Below the pieces are notes generated by a model. It was given only the letters and a program-made list of their open reading frames with translations. It did no database searches and was not told the origin of the DNA. 64,000 nucleotides of DNA, taken from positions 27,609-91,608 of the forward strand of contig NZ_JBBECH010000060.1 in assembly GCF_040881935.1 (NCBI RefSeq). Reading direction: 5' to 3'. A program made the translations under genes and the position numbers. This DNA comes from Saccharospirillum sp040881935. GTDB lineage: Bacteria > Pseudomonadota > Gammaproteobacteria > Pseudomonadales > Natronospirillaceae. This document shows, in pieces, positions 63,056 to 64,000 of this stretch (position 1 is the stretch's first letter; each line of letters begins with the position of its first letter).

Positions 63056-63903
63056 CTTTAAGCGTTAAAGACCGCCTGTTTATCGCCAGCCAATACCTGG
63101 TACCCCACCACACCCTGTCGCGCCTCATTGGCGCGCTGGCCGAATCCGAATGGGGCCCTCTGAAGCGGCGCTTTATCAACACCTTCGCCAAGCATTATCA
63201 GGTCAACACGAGTGAGGCAGAACGCCCGAACCTCGGCGACTACCGCAACTTCAACGACTTTTTCACCCGATCACTGACCCCTGACGCCCGCACCTTCCCG
63301 GACGACGCCCAAACCCTCGGTTCGCCGGTAGACGGCAATGTGAGTCAGGCTGGCACCATTACCGATGGCCGCATCATCCAGGCTAAACAGCAAAGTTTCA
63401 CCGTCACCGAGCTGCTCGGCGGCGATGCCGAACAGGCCCGACGTTACAAAGATGGTGAATTCGCCACGCTCTATCTGGCACCCAGAGATTATCACCGCAT
63501 CCACATGCCCTGCGACGGCACCCTATTACGCACAACCTTTGTGCCGGGCCGCCTGTTCAGCGTAAACGGCACCACCGCAGAAGCCGTCCCCCGCCTGTTC
63601 GCCCGCAACGAACGACTGGTCTGCGAGTTTGAAACCGAGCGGGGCCGCATGGTGATGGTGCTCGTTGGCGCCATGATCGTCGCCAGCATCGAAACCACCT
63701 GGGCAGGCGTGGTCGCCCCCATGCGACGCCAGATTCAGCATTTGAATTACAACAATCCGCAACTAACCTTCAGCCGTGGAGAGGAAATGGGGCGGTTCAG
63801 GCTCGGCAGCACGGTTGTCATGTTGTTTGAACCCAACACCCTAACCTGGAATGAATCAATCTCGCCGGGAGAACCGATCAAATTAGGGCAGCCACTGGAG
63901 TAA
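63052..63903 (+). CDS. psd: Phosphatidylserine decarboxylase proenzyme
   Basis: A 283-residue membrane-associated enzyme making phosphatidylethanolamine. It self-cleaves at the LGST motif (FRLGSTVVMLF near residue 250) to form the pyruvoyl group. YRNFNDFFTRSLTPDAR near 65 and PRDYHRIHMPCDG near 145 are conserved, the latter with a catalytic histidine. The start ATG 63052 overlaps the stop of the HDOD-like gene. Repeat copy H begins 34 bases downstream. Confidence 0.96.
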   Translation: MTLSVKDRLFIASQYLVPHHTLSRLIGALAESEWGPLKRRFINTFAKHYQVNTSEAERPNLGDYRNFNDFFTRSLTPDARTFPDDAQTLGSPVDGNVSQAGTITDGRIIQAKQQSFTVTELLGGDAEQARRYKDGEFATLYLAPRDYHRIHMPCDGTLLRTTFVPGRLFSVNGTTAEAVPRLFARNERLVCEFETERGRMVMVLVGAMIVASIETTWAGVVAPMRRQIQHLNYNNPQLTFSRGEEMGRFRLGSTVVMLFEPNTLTWNESISPGEPIKLGQPLE

Positions 63904-63936
63904 ACTTAGGTTTCAAGGTTTGCGACTAGCCAAGTG

Positions 63937-64000
63937 CTGGCTACTGGGTAGGCCTATCCGGGGTAGTCTGCAGCATGGATGCTGCAGTCTAGGCCCCATG
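63937..64000 (-). repeat. Structured intergenic repeat, copy H (cut by window end)
   Basis: Left arm CTGGCTACTGGGTAGG and on, ending GGGG at 63963, then a perfect hairpin CTGCAGC-ATGGAT-GCTGCAG and the start of the CCTAG/CCC-GGG hairpin. Read on the minus strand the loop is ATCCAT. The partner arm lies outside the window. It is in inverted orientation, like copy B. Confidence 0.88.

Noticed and set aside
20886..64000. CRISPR-like repetition
   Set aside because: Copies are kilobases apart, occur in both orientations and have no regular spacers or cas genes.

Overview
The window looks like a chromosomal segment of a free-living, probably marine, gammaproteobacterium. Supporting this are the gpmI-envC-ctpA-yibQ block facing yibN-grxC-secB, a proteobacterial glnA with sigma-54/NtrC signals, and Acr3/ArsJ arsenic genes. 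An Oceanospirillales-like origin is my inference; nothing here fixes the genus. Gene density is high and almost all of the content is ordinary chromosomal genes. I saw no phage, insertion sequence, CRISPR array or rRNA.

Layout. 1-6.1 kb: a TRAP transporter (dctQ-dctM-dctP) divergent from an RpiR regulator, a RIO kinase, a YhiN-type flavoprotein and arfB, with two gene remnants (GGDEF and LysR C-terminal) beside arfB. 6.1-12.9 kb: prpE, an EamA transporter, a Bcr/CflA transporter plus aminotransferase, msrA and a PilZ protein. 13-20.9 kb: an oligopeptide ABC operon with two near-duplicate binding proteins followed by oppBCDF. 21-25.8 kb: an outer-membrane beta-barrel protein, ilvD, mutY, yggX and tRNA-Phe. 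25.9-32.7 kb: a sulfur block (persulfide dioxygenase-rhodanese, DksA-like protein, TauE) divergent from an arsenic operon (arsC-arsR fusion, acr3, gapdh, arsJ). 32.8-43.6 kb: an ABC-F ATPase, doxX, tatD, a DUF2799-like lipoprotein, then yibQ-ctpA-envC-gpmI and yibN-grxC-secB. 43.7-61.4 kb: a PAS-GGDEF protein, then purine catabolism (RpiR regulator, pucG, allC, puuE, xdhABC, uraD, uraH, puuD) interrupted by thiI and glnA. 61.5-63.9 kb: an HDOD-like protein and psd.

How genes work together. XdhAB (matured by XdhC) makes urate. PuuD, UraH and UraD take it to allantoin, PuuE to allantoate, AllC to ureidoglycine, and PucG transaminates that with glyoxylate. A 14-bp palindromic motif occurs once before the RpiR gene and twice around the pucG -10 box, so I infer this regulator controls pucG-allC and itself. 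The arsenic operon combines arsenate reduction with Acr3 export and the GAPDH/ArsJ route.

The most unusual signal is a dispersed family of intergenic elements of about 105 bp. Six intact copies and one cut by the window edge fold into a 25-28 bp outer stem closing two small hairpins with ATCCAT-type loops. All three stems change sequence between copies but stay paired. A second, differently built two-hairpin element lies beside one copy, and several half-copies are scattered elsewhere.
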